Of a DNA stretch of 36,157 bases, positions 24,008 to 32,276 are shown piece after piece. Origin of the DNA: Elusimicrobiota bacterium (GTDB lineage Bacteria; Elusimicrobiota; Elusimicrobia; UBA1565; UBA9628). The DNA is taken from the NCBI GenBank assembly GCA_030696455.1, contig JAUYSH010000029.1, forward strand, positions 1 to 36,157, written 5' to 3'. The first letter of the stretch is position 1; every line of letters begins with the position of its first letter. Below the pieces are notes generated by a model. The model was not told the DNA's origin, searched no databases, and worked only from the letters and a program-made list of their open reading frames with translations. The translations under genes were made by a program, and so were the position numbers.

Positions 24008-24048
24008 GCGAAAATCCGGGTTGGCCGTTCTGTTGCTGGGGGAAGGTC

Positions 24049-25200
24049 ATGCGCCGAAACGACCTCCTTCCCCGTCTCACCAACCTGCTGAGCTCGATGG
24101 AGCTCACCGTATTCTGCCTCGTCGTTCTCATGATCCTCGTCGTGGCCTGCACGCTCGCCCAGGTCACTCTCGGCATCCACCTTGCCGTCGAGCAATATAT
24201 CCGTTCCTTCTTCGTCTGGTGGAGCCCGGAGGCGCTCCCGTTCTCCGTGCCCATCTTCCCGGGCGGCGGCCTGGCGGGCGGCCTGCTTCTGATCAACCTC
24301 GGCGTGGCCCAGTTCCGCCGCCTTGAGCTCTCCTGGCGCAAGGCGGGCCTGTGGGTCATCCACCTCGGCATGGCCCTTCTGTTCCTGGGCGAATTCGCCA
24401 CCGCGTTCCTTCAGGTCGAGAGCCACCTGAGCATCGAGGAGGGCCAGACCGTCAACTACAGCCAGGATTTTCGCCGCATGGAGCTGGCCCTCATCGACGG
24501 GACCGACGGCGAGACCGACGACGTCCGCTCCATCCCGGCCTCCATGATCAGTTCCCGCGGAGAGATCTCCGACGCGTCCCTCCCCTTCACGCTTCGCGTT
24601 CTTTCCTTCCATGATAACGCGGAACTGCTCATGCGCGGCACGGACGACCCTCCCGCCCAGGCCACGGCGGGCATCGGGGCGAACGTCCTGGTCCGGCCCG
24701 TCCCCCGCCCTCTTGGAGAGGAGCAGGACTCGCCCGCCGCTTTGATCGAGCCCGTGGCGCCCGACGGCCGCAGCTACGGGGTCTTCCTCGTGTCTCCCGC
24801 CCTCGGCGGGACGCAGGGCTTTACGCATGAGGGCCGCAATTGGAGCCTGTCCCTGAGGCCGAAGCGCTACTACATGCCGTTCTCCCTGACGCTCAAGGAC
24901 TTCAAGCACGACGTTTATCCCGGCACGTCCATCCCGAAGAACTTCTCGAGCCTCGTGCGCCTGCTCGACCCGCGCGCCGGCGACGACCGGGACGTGCTCA
25001 TCTACATGAACTCGCCTCTCCGTCACGGCGGACTGACCTTCTATCAGTCCAGCTTCGGGAAGAACAACACCTTATCCGTGCTTCAGGTCGTGAGAAATCC
25101 CTCATGGACCATGCCCTACATCGCCACCTTGCTCGTCACCCTCGGCCTGCTCTGGCACTTCGGCGTGATGCTGCGACGGACTCTTGGAGGCCTGTCATGA
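24049..25200 (+). CDS. resB: ResB/CcsB-type cytochrome c biogenesis protein
   Basis: A 383-residue System II component. Two hydrophobic helices near the N-terminus (SMELTVFCLVVLMILVVACTLAQ) are followed by FFVWWSP and further helices. A large non-membrane domain typical of ResB runs from about residue 125 to 350 (RPKRYYMPFSLTLKDFKHDVYPGTSIPKNFSS is recognisable in parts: YMPFSLTLKDF, HGGLTFYQSSF). A last helix lies near 352-372. ResB pairs with CcsA to export haem and present it to apocytochrome CXXCH sites. The ATG at 24049 has a good GGGGAAGG site. The stop overlaps ccsA (ATGA). Confidence 0.88.
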   Translation: MRRNDLLPRLTNLLSSMELTVFCLVVLMILVVACTLAQVTLGIHLAVEQYIRSFFVWWSPEALPFSVPIFPGGGLAGGLLLINLGVAQFRRLELSWRKAGLWVIHLGMALLFLGEFATAFLQVESHLSIEEGQTVNYSQDFRRMELALIDGTDGETDDVRSIPASMISSRGEISDASLPFTLRVLSFHDNAELLMRGTDDPPAQATAGIGANVLVRPVPRPLGEEQDSPAALIEPVAPDGRSYGVFLVSPALGGTQGFTHEGRNWSLSLRPKRYYMPFSLTLKDFKHDVYPGTSIPKNFSSLVRLLDPRAGDDRDVLIYMNSPLRHGGLTFYQSSFGKNNTLSVLQVVRNPSWTMPYIATLLVTLGLLWHFGVMLRRTLGGLS

Positions 25201-27035
25201 CCCCTCGCCGAATCTTCTCCGCCGTCTTCGTCGGCGCCCTCGCCCTCGCCGCCTGGCCCGCCGTCGCTCCCGCCCCCAAGTCGGACTTCGACATCGAGGC
25301 CTTCGGCCGCCTGCCGGCCCTCGAGGGCGGACGCATCAAGCCCATCGACACGTTCGCGCGCAACACCTTGCTCATCGTGCGCAGCAAGCAGACCGTACGG
25401 GTCGACGGGCGCTCCCTGTCGGCGACGCGGTGGCTCCTCGACGCGGCCTTCAAGCCGGAGACCGCCGACACCTACCCCTCCTTCGTCGTCGACGATCCCG
25501 AGGTGCTGGGGCTGCTCGGCCTGGCGCAGGGCAAGGGGCGCTATTTCGCCTACTGGCAGCTCGAGCCCCGGCGCGACGAGATCAACAAGCAGGCCCAGAG
25601 CGCCGACGCCGTTCCCTCGGGCGCGCGCTCCCGCTTCCAGACGGCCGTGCTCGCCCTCGAGACGCGCATGAGCCTCTATGAGCGCGTCAAGAACACCTTC
25701 ATGCCCTCCGGCCGAGGAGACCCCTCGGCCGAGCTCGCCTCGTTCCAGGCCCTGATGAGGGCCGCCATGGAGGCGCTCCGGTCGGGCCAGGCCTCCAAGG
25801 GCGCAGCCGAGATGATGGCCGCCCTCGACGCCCGCATGCGGGCCTATCAATTCCTCGCCGAGGCCGCGGCCTTCAAGTCCGTGCCGCCGCTCAAGGGCGA
25901 GCCCGATGAGGCCTGGGCGAGCTTCGGCGAATCCATGCTGCGTCCCGGCGCCGGCCACATGACCCACCCCAGCGTGCCGCTGTTCGCCCGCATGGCCGCC
26001 TCGTACCGCGCCGGCGACGCCGCCGGGTTCAACGCGGCGGTCGCCGAGCAGGCCGCCTGGGCGCGCGAGAACGCGGCCGAGGCGACGCGGCACGCGCGCG
26101 TCGAGGCGCTGTTCAACCGCGCCCAGCCCTTCATCTCGGGGATGACCCTGTACGTCGTCGCGCTTCTGCTCGTCTTCGCCTCCTGGGCGACGCGGCGGGA
26201 GGACGTTTCCTCCGCGGCGCATGCCGTCTTCTGGGCGGCCTTCGTCATCCACACGCTCGGCCTGCTCGCGCGCACCGTCCTGCAGGGCCGCCCGCCGGTG
26301 ACCAACCTCTACTCCTCGGCCGTCTTCGTCGGGTGGGGCGCGGTGCTCCTGGGGCTGTTCGGCGAGAGGATCCACCGCCGCGGCTTCGCGGCCGCCGGCG
26401 CGTCGGCCGTGGGATTCGGGACCCTGCTCATCGCCCACCACCTCGGCGCCTCGGGCGACACGATGGACGTGATGCGCGCGGTGCTCGACTCGAACTTCTG
26501 GCTGACCACCCACGTCATCACCATCACCATCGGCTACAGCGGCACCTATCTCGCGGGCCTGCTCGCCGCCGCGTGGATCGCGCGCCGCCACTTCGTGCGC
26601 AAGCCCGACCCCGCCGACGACAAGGCCATCGTCTCCCTGACCTACGGCGTCATCGCCTTCGGCCTGTTCTTCAGCTTCATCGGCACCGTGCTCGGGGGGA
26701 TCTGGGCCGACCAGAGCTGGGGCCGCTTCTGGGGCTGGGACCCCAAGGAGAACGGGGCGCTCTTGATCGTGCTGTGGAACGCTCTTATCCTGCACATGCG
26801 CTGGGCCGGGTTCGTGCGCGAGCGGGGCATCATGATGATGGCGGTCTTCGGCAACATCATCACGAGCGTGTCCTGGTTCGGCGTGAACATGCTCGGCATC
26901 GGCCTGCACTCCTACGGCTTCATGGATTCCGCGTTCTGGTGGCTGCTGCTCTTCAGCGTCAGCCAGCTCCTGCTGATCATGCTCGCGGCCCTGCCGCCGC
27001 GCTTTTGGAGCCACGCCCGCCAGCTCGACGCTTAG
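25197..27035 (+). CDS. ccsA: CcsA/ResC-type haem export and ligation protein
   Basis: A 612-residue protein. The first 310 residues form a mostly soluble region after a signal-like helix (FSAVFVGALALAAWPAV), with the GGRIKPIDTFARNTLL stretch also found in fused CcsBA proteins. The CcsA membrane domain follows with about eight helices. The tryptophan-rich WWD haem-handling motif is clear: WADQSWGRFWGWDPKENGAL. Histidines at the expected flanking sites are seen in LIAHHLGASG, TTHVITITIG and GIGLHSYG. The long N-terminal region is unlike the short Bacillus ResC. Together with ResB it would mature the 48 canonical haem sites encoded next door. It ends at a strong terminator. Confidence 0.9.
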   Translation: MTPRRIFSAVFVGALALAAWPAVAPAPKSDFDIEAFGRLPALEGGRIKPIDTFARNTLLIVRSKQTVRVDGRSLSATRWLLDAAFKPETADTYPSFVVDDPEVLGLLGLAQGKGRYFAYWQLEPRRDEINKQAQSADAVPSGARSRFQTAVLALETRMSLYERVKNTFMPSGRGDPSAELASFQALMRAAMEALRSGQASKGAAEMMAALDARMRAYQFLAEAAAFKSVPPLKGEPDEAWASFGESMLRPGAGHMTHPSVPLFARMAASYRAGDAAGFNAAVAEQAAWARENAAEATRHARVEALFNRAQPFISGMTLYVVALLLVFASWATRREDVSSAAHAVFWAAFVIHTLGLLARTVLQGRPPVTNLYSSAVFVGWGAVLLGLFGERIHRRGFAAAGASAVGFGTLLIAHHLGASGDTMDVMRAVLDSNFWLTTHVITITIGYSGTYLAGLLAAAWIARRHFVRKPDPADDKAIVSLTYGVIAFGLFFSFIGTVLGGIWADQSWGRFWGWDPKENGALLIVLWNALILHMRWAGFVRERGIMMMAVFGNIITSVSWFGVNMLGIGLHSYGFMDSAFWWLLLFSVSQLLLIMLAALPPRFWSHARQLDA

Positions 27036-27049
27036 TCGGACGATTCAAG

Positions 27050-27091
27050 GTCATCCCCATTTCCACCGGTGGAATAATGGGGATGACTTTT
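27050..27091 (+). terminator. Rho-independent terminator of the resB-ccsA unit
   Basis: A 12-bp stem GTCATCCCCATT (27050-27061) with AATGGGGATGAC (27076-27087), enclosing an extra palindrome TCCACCGGTGGA, followed by TTTTAT. It lies 15 bp past the ccsA stop and overlaps the stop codon of the convergent ABC gene. Confidence 0.88.
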
Positions 27092-30000
27092 ATCGGGAGG
27101 CGGACTGGGACTGCCAGAGGCGGGCGTAGACGCCGCCGCGGGCGAGGAGCTCGACGTGGGAGCCGACCTCGATGATCTTGCCGGCGGCCAGCACCACGAT
27201 GCGGTCCGCGCCCGAGATCGTGGTCAGGTTGTGGGCGACGACGAGCGTCGTCGGCTTGACCCCTGAGGCTCCGGAGGTGAGGTGGTTAAGGGTCTCCTGG
27301 ATCTCGCGCTCGGTCTTCTTGTCGAGGGCCGAGGTCGCCTCGTCGAGCAGGAGGACGCGGGGCTTCTTGAGCAAGGCGCGCACGATGGCCACGCGCTGGC
27401 GCTGGCCGCCGGAGAGCGTGGAGCCCCCCTCGCCGACGCGCGTGTCGAGGCCCTGCGGGAACGCTGCGGCGTCGTTGACGAAGTCCGCCTTCGCCGCGGA
27501 GATCGCCGCCCTCAGCTCCGCGTCCGTCGCGTTGGGGCTGCCGTAGGTCAGGTTGTAGCGCAGGGAGTCGTCGAACAGCCGCGTCTCCTGGGGGACCTTC
27601 GCGATGACCTCCGCGAGCGGGCCCTCGCCCGCCTTCGAGACGTCGGCGCCGTCGATCGTGACCTTGCCGCTTTGCGGGGTCCAGAGATTCTGCAGAAGCT
27701 TGAGCACGGTGCTCTTGCCCGAGCCGGACTCGCCGACGAAGGCGACGGTCTCGCCGGGCTCGATGGTCAGGTTCAGGTCCTCGATCCCGCCGCCCTTGCC
27801 GTCGGCGGTGTAGCGGAAGGAGACGCCCGTGAAGGCGATCGCGCCGCCGCCGGGCGGCAGGGACGCGCCGCGGTCGGAGGAGGGCGCCTGCGCCAGCCAC
27901 TCGCGCACGACGCCCGTCTCGCCGCGCGCGGTCTTGTACTCGAGCCAGCGCGTGGAGATGCCGTCGAAGGCGGCTTTGATGGCGGCGGCGTAGAAGGTCA
28001 TCACGACGATGGCGCCGATGGAGAGGCCCATCGACGCCGCGACGGCCCAGGCGCCGACGATGTAGATCAGCTGCTTGGTGAAGAAGTCGGTCAGCGCGCT
28101 CGAGAGCATGTGCGCGGTGCCGCCGACGCGGGCGTCCTCCTCGCCGATTTGCACGAGAGCCTGCGCTTTTTCCCGATACTTCGCGTTCTCCTTGTCCTCG
28201 GCGCCGAAGGTCTTGACCGACTGGATCAGCTCGAGCGGCTCCTGGCCCTGGCGGCCGAGGTCGGCGCGGCGCAGGCTGAAGGTCGCGTACAGCTTCTCGC
28301 GCTTCTGGCCGAACCAGCCGTTGATGACGCCGAGTATGGGCAGCATGACGAAGACGATCGCGCCCGCGACCGGGCTCGCGTGCAGGAGCAGGGCCGTGGC
28401 GAGCACGAGCGAGACGATGTTGCCCGCGATCGGCACGCGGGAGTCGAGGTTCTTCTTGAGGAGCGCGTCGGCGTCCTCGCTCAGGCGGCTGGCGAGGCCG
28501 GCGGAGTCGTTCTTGAGATGGAAATCCATGCCCTTGCCGTGCAGGCGGGTCATCAAGGCCTTGCGCACCGACGCGAGCGCGCGGGCGCGCAGGACGCCCT
28601 GCTTCACCGCGTAGGCGTACTGGGCGCCGATCGCGAGCACGAGCGCGCCCACCGAGATCGCGGCCAGCGGCCACAGCCCCGCGCCGATCCCCCCCGCGCC
28701 GACGACGGAGGCCGCGCCGTCGAGGAAGCGGCCGAGGAAATGCGAGCCGCCGATCCACAGCGCGTACTCGGTCAGAAGAAGCAAGGCGAGGCCGGCCAGG
28801 GCCCGCGTCTTGAGGAAGGGGCGGACCTCGGCGTCGCCGCGGACGTACTCGGCGAGCTCGGAGAACCCCGAGCGGATCTTCGCGAGGAGCGAGCGCTTCG
28901 CCGGAGCGGCTTCCTCGGCGGGTGCTGCGGCCTCGTCCTCGGCGGCGGCCTCCGGCGCGGCCTCGGCGAGCTTGACCTCGGAGACCTGCGCGTCGTAGCC
29001 GCCTTCCTTCCACAGACGAGCGTAGCGTCCGCCGAGCGCGAGCAGTTCGTCGTGCGAGCCGCTCTCGACGATGGCGCCCTTCTCGAGAACGTGGATCGTA
29101 TCGGCGCGGCGGATCGTGCTCAGGCGGTGGGCGATGACGATGGTCGTGGGCCGGCGGCCGCCGTCGCCGGTGGTCAGGGAGTCGAGCGCGGCCTGGACCT
29201 CGTGCTCGGTCTTGTTGTCGAGCGCGGAGGTGGCCTCGTCGAGGATGAGCATCGTGGGGTCGCGCAGGATCGCGCGGACGATGGCCACGCGCTGGCGCTC
29301 GCCGCCGGACAGGCGCCCGCCGCCCTCGGCCACCGGCGTGTCCAGGCCCTGCGGGAAGCGCGCCGCGTCGAGGGCGAAAGTCGCGCCCGCCTTGCGGATC
29401 GCCGCGTCGAGGCGCTCGGGCGTCGCGTCCTCGGCGCCGTACATCATGTTCTCGCGCAAGGTGCCGTTGAACAGGCGCGTCTCTTGAGGAACGACCGCGA
29501 AGCGGGAGAGGAGGCTCTTGCGCGTCACCTCGCGGATGTTCTTCCCGTCGATGGCGATCGTGCCTTCGCCCGCGTCCCACATGCGCAGCAGCAGGCGGGT
29601 GATGGTGCTCTTTCCCGAGCCGGTCTCGCCGACGAAGGCCACGGTCTGCCCGGCTTTGATCTCGAAGTCGACGCCGTTGAGCACCGGCTCCGCCTGGCGC
29701 GAGGGGTAGGCGAAGCGCACGCCCCGGAAGGAGATGGCCCCCGGTCCGCTCGGCAGCGCGACGGCGTCCGGCGCGTCGACGATCGCGGGCTGGCGCAGGA
29801 GCAGCTCGCGCACCGACTCGGAGGCCTTCGTGTTGCGCTTGTAGCGCAGGTACAGGCTCGTCAGCCCCGTGAACGCGTACTTGGCGAAGCCCGCGAACAG
29901 CGCGAGCTGGGCGATCTGGCCGAAGGACAGGCCCCACGCCGCGGCGAGGGCCACGCCGCCGAGGATGTAGATGAAGTTCTTGGTGAAGAACTCGGTCAGG

Positions 30001-31358
30001 CCGCCGGCGATCAGGCCGTACTTCGCGGTCAGGCGGGCTTCCTGGACGCCCAGGTCGGCGGCGCCGTCGGCCATCTTGCCGTAGCGCTCGAGCTCCTGCT
30101 CGCGCGCGCCGAAGGTCTTGACCGTCTCGGCCTGCTGGATGCTCTCCTGGGACTGCTTCATCATGTCGGCCTTCTGCTCGAGGGCCTTCTTGCCGATCTC
30201 GCCGATCTTGTCGCCGAAGTGGCTGGAGAGCCAGCCCAGGACGGGGATCACGGCCAGCACGCCCACGCTCAGCGCGGGGCTCGTGTACAGCATCATGCCG
30301 ACGCCGAAGGTGAAGTGCAGGGCGTAGTGCAGCAGCGAGAGGCGGGTGTCCACGTTCTTGTTGGACAGGTAATTCGGGTCGTTGAGCAGGCGGCCGGCGA
30401 GCTTGCCCGAGCCCTGCGCCAGATGGAAGTCCATCTCCTGATTCAGGAGGCTGCGCTGCAGCGCCGCGCGGTACTCGCGCGTCGAGCGAAGGCCGGCGAG
30501 GCGGGACTGCACGGCGTGGCCGCGCTCGACCCAGGCGTAGACGAGCGAGGACAGGACCAAGGCGCCGGAGAGGACCGCGAGCGGGACCATGTGCGCCGCG
30601 AGGCCGGTCTTGGCCGCGATCGCGGCGGTGTCGAGCAGGGGGCCGATGATGAAGGCCATGCCGATCGAGAGGACCGCGTCGAAAACGAGGAGCAGCTGCG
30701 CCTTGCGCATCGAGGGCTTCGCGTCGCCGAGCAGGGGCTCGAGCTCCTTGTCTCCCGTCGCCATGCCCTTGACGTCCGTGCCGAAGCCCTTGAGCGCCGC
30801 GCCGGACCTCTTGAGCAAAGTCCGCACCCGTCCGGGCCGGGCCTCGACCGGCGAGAGCGCGGCGGAGACCTCCTGGCCGTCGAACGCCTTTCGCGCCTCG
30901 GCGGCGTCCTGCTCGGAGCTCTTCTTCTCTCCCCCCTCGGAGGCGGCGGGGAGCTGCATCGCGCGCAACGCCGCATACGAGCGCTCAGCGGCCGCGGCGG
31001 ACTTGACGGCGGCCGGCTTGGCCGCCGCGACCGGTATGGCGGCGACCGGCTTCACGGCGAGGGTGGCGGGGACGGCCGCCGCAAGGACGGGCGTGGCGAG
31101 CACGGGCGCCTGCGTGACCGCGACGGCGGACGGCGACGGCAACGGCAACGGCGTCAGCCCGGTCAAAGAGGGCGAGAGCGTCGGAGAGTTCGTGAAGGCG
31201 GGCGCGCCGAGCCCGGTCTGCGGGAGCACAGGCACGCCGGTCATGCCGGCCGGGGCTCCGGCCGTCACGCGCGCGGTCTGCGCCCAGACGGGGCCGCCGG
31301 AGAGGGCGGCCATCGTCATGGCCAGCAACGACGCCAGCGTCCGGCTCGGCTTGCTCAT
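27090..31358 (-). CDS. Double-length ABC exporter (two TMD-NBD halves) with a secreted-protein-like leader
   Basis: A 1422-residue single chain with two complete exporter halves. It opens with a signal peptide (MSKPSRTLASLLAMTMAALS...WAQ) and about 170 residues of Pro/Ala-rich linker. Then come TMD1 (about 210-500), NBD1 with GETGSGKST near 576, LSGGERQRV, LILDEATSALD and AHRLST, an acidic Ala/Glu linker, TMD2 (about 860-1130), and NBD2 with GESGSGKST near 1206, LSGGQRQRV, LLLDEATSALD and AHNLTT. Both ATP sites look intact. Lipid or drug export is typical of the family, but the substrate is unknown. The ATG at 31358 is preferred because it starts the signal peptide; an ATG at 31382 would add eight residues. 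Confidence 0.88.
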   Translation of the reverse strand: MSKPSRTLASLLAMTMAALSGGPVWAQTARVTAGAPAGMTGVPVLPQTGLGAPAFTNSPTLSPSLTGLTPLPLPSPSAVAVTQAPVLATPVLAAAVPATLAVKPVAAIPVAAAKPAAVKSAAAAERSYAALRAMQLPAASEGGEKKSSEQDAAEARKAFDGQEVSAALSPVEARPGRVRTLLKRSGAALKGFGTDVKGMATGDKELEPLLGDAKPSMRKAQLLLVFDAVLSIGMAFIIGPLLDTAAIAAKTGLAAHMVPLAVLSGALVLSSLVYAWVERGHAVQSRLAGLRSTREYRAALQRSLLNQEMDFHLAQGSGKLAGRLLNDPNYLSNKNVDTRLSLLHYALHFTFGVGMMLYTSPALSVGVLAVIPVLGWLSSHFGDKIGEIGKKALEQKADMMKQSQESIQQAETVKTFGAREQELERYGKMADGAADLGVQEARLTAKYGLIAGGLTEFFTKNFIYILGGVALAAAWGLSFGQIAQLALFAGFAKYAFTGLTSLYLRYKRNTKASESVRELLLRQPAIVDAPDAVALPSGPGAISFRGVRFAYPSRQAEPVLNGVDFEIKAGQTVAFVGETGSGKSTITRLLLRMWDAGEGTIAIDGKNIREVTRKSLLSRFAVVPQETRLFNGTLRENMMYGAEDATPERLDAAIRKAGATFALDAARFPQGLDTPVAEGGGRLSGGERQRVAIVRAILRDPTMLILDEATSALDNKTEHEVQAALDSLTTGDGGRRPTTIVIAHRLSTIRRADTIHVLEKGAIVESGSHDELLALGGRYARLWKEGGYDAQVSEVKLAEAAPEAAAEDEAAAPAEEAAPAKRSLLAKIRSGFSELAEYVRGDAEVRPFLKTRALAGLALLLLTEYALWIGGSHFLGRFLDGAASVVGAGGIGAGLWPLAAISVGALVLAIGAQYAYAVKQGVLRARALASVRKALMTRLHGKGMDFHLKNDSAGLASRLSEDADALLKKNLDSRVPIAGNIVSLVLATALLLHASPVAGAIVFVMLPILGVINGWFGQKREKLYATFSLRRADLGRQGQEPLELIQSVKTFGAEDKENAKYREKAQALVQIGEEDARVGGTAHMLSSALTDFFTKQLIYIVGAWAVAASMGLSIGAIVVMTFYAAAIKAAFDGISTRWLEYKTARGETGVVREWLAQAPSSDRGASLPPGGGAIAFTGVSFRYTADGKGGGIEDLNLTIEPGETVAFVGESGSGKSTVLKLLQNLWTPQSGKVTIDGADVSKAGEGPLAEVIAKVPQETRLFDDSLRYNLTYGSPNATDAELRAAISAAKADFVNDAAAFPQGLDTRVGEGGSTLSGGQRQRVAIVRALLKKPRVLLLDEATSALDKKTEREIQETLNHLTSGASGVKPTTLVVAHNLTTISGADRIVVLAAGKIIEVGSHVELLARGGVYARLWQSQSASR

Positions 31359-31392
31359 TCCCCTAAGTATGACCGTCGCCATGCGCGCGAAC

Positions 31393-31432
31393 AGGGGTCC
31401 GGGGACCCCTCTTTTATAGGGTCCGAGGACCC
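31393..31432 (-). promoter_or_regulatory. Two GGGTCC/GGACCC hairpins in the ABC exporter leader
   Basis: AGGGGTCC/GGACCCCT with a 2-base centre (31393-31410) and GGGTCC/GGACCC with a GA centre (31419-31432) lie in tandem between the predicted start of the exporter mRNA and its ATG. The distal ACCCCT can alternatively pair with the AGGGGA just before the ATG at 31358. That allows, but does not show, translational control. Confidence 0.35.
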
Positions 31433-31438
31433 AGACGA

Positions 31439-31467
31439 AGAATAGGGCTTAGTCCGACTATCCTCAA
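31439..31467 (-). promoter_or_regulatory. Promoter of the ABC exporter gene
   Basis: On the minus strand TTGAGG (31467-31462), 17 bases, TATTCT (31444-31439). The arrangement and the -35 region match the SDR promoter at 14502. The expected transcript start is near 31432, giving a leader of about 75 bases. Confidence 0.6.
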
Positions 31468-31474
31468 GGATAGT
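31457..31474. promoter_or_regulatory. 18-bp palindromic operator candidate between the ABC exporter and the yebC-ruv operon
   Basis: ACTATCCTCAAGGATAGT has perfect 8-bp arms around CA. It covers the -35 of the exporter promoter and the expected -35 position of the yebC promoter, so a bound protein could control both directions. The right-hand half and flank (CCTTGAGGATAGTCGG on minus) recur at the SDR promoter. Confidence 0.5.
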
Positions 31475-31488
31475 TCGACGAGTTTTGG

Positions 31489-31494
31489 TATTAT
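31489..31494 (+). promoter_or_regulatory. -10 box of the yebC-ruv operon
   Basis: TATTAT sits 29 bases before the yebC ATG, leaving a short leader that contains the GGGAGGA ribosome-binding site. The -35 position (about 31466-31471) lies in the palindrome and is not a consensus hexamer, which would suit an activated or repressed promoter. Confidence 0.5.
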
Positions 31495-31523
31495 TTGCAC
31501 AGGTTATCCAGGGAGGAATCACC

Positions 31524-32276
31524 ATGGGCGGGCATTCACACTGGGCGAACATCAAGCACAAGAAGGGCGCGGCTGACGCCAAGCGCGGCAAGGCCTGGAC
31601 GAAGCTCTCTCGCGAGCTCACCATCGCGGCCAAGCTCGGCGGCGGCGATCCCTCCTCCAACCCCCGCCTGCGCAAGACGATCGAAGACGCGCGCGCCCTC
31701 TCGATGCCCAACGATACGATCAAGCGCGCGATCATGCGCGGAACCGGCGAGCTCGAGGGCGCGGCCTTCGAGGAGCTCTCTTACGAGGGCTACGGCCCCA
31801 GCGGCGTCGCGATGCTCATCGAGTGCACCTCGGACAGCCGCAACCGCACGCGCACGGACATCCACACCATCCTCTCGAAGAACGGAGGCTCCTTCGGCGC
31901 GCCCAATTCGGTCGCCTGGATGTTCAAGCCGAAGGGCCTGATCACGGTGATCAAGACGGGAGCGCTCACGGAGGACTCCGTGATGGAGGCGGCGCTCGAC
32001 GCCGGCGCCGAGGACTTCAAGGTCGACGGCGACACCTTCGAGATCTACACGGCGCCTAACGACCTGGCCAAGATCAAGGACGCCCTCATCGCCAAGAAGA
32101 TCACGCCGGCGACCGCCGAGGCCACGATGATCCCCGACAACCTCGTCGCGGTCGACGAGAAGCACGCGCCGCAGGTGCTCAAGCTCATCGAGCTCCTCGA
32201 GGCCCTCGACGACGTCAAGAACGTGTACGCCAACTTCGACATCTCCGACGCCGTGATGGAGAAGATGGCGGCCTGA
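31524..32276 (+). CDS. yebC: YebC/PmpR family protein (TACO1-like)
   Basis: A 250-residue protein with the invariant start GGHSHWANIKHKKGAADAKRGK and the acidic three-domain layout of the family. Relatives are described both as DNA-binding regulators and as translation factors that help ribosomes through proline-rich stretches. The latter would suit this genome's many Pro/Ala-rich linkers, though that link is inference. The ATG at 31524 has a GGGAGGA site 7 bases upstream. The stop overlaps the ruvC start (TGATG). The yebC-ruvC order is common in bacteria. Confidence 0.94.
   Translation: MGGHSHWANIKHKKGAADAKRGKAWTKLSRELTIAAKLGGGDPSSNPRLRKTIEDARALSMPNDTIKRAIMRGTGELEGAAFEELSYEGYGPSGVAMLIECTSDSRNRTRTDIHTILSKNGGSFGAPNSVAWMFKPKGLITVIKTGALTEDSVMEAALDAGAEDFKVDGDTFEIYTAPNDLAKIKDALIAKKITPATAEATMIPDNLVAVDEKHAPQVLKLIELLEALDDVKNVYANFDISDAVMEKMAA

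Noticed and set aside
23158-24048. Upstream extension of the resB frame
   Set aside because: It overlaps the minus-strand triheme cytochrome and the small membrane protein in another frame. The ATG at 24049 has a strong ribosome-binding site and the ResB N-terminus.
27282-31445. 1387-codon open frame on plus, opposite the ABC exporter
   Set aside because: It is the antisense of a clear exporter gene in high-GC DNA and has low-complexity Arg/Gly/Ala/Asp composition with no domain. Other long antisense frames (16010-18742, 19316-21931, 6892-8304) were rejected for the same reason.
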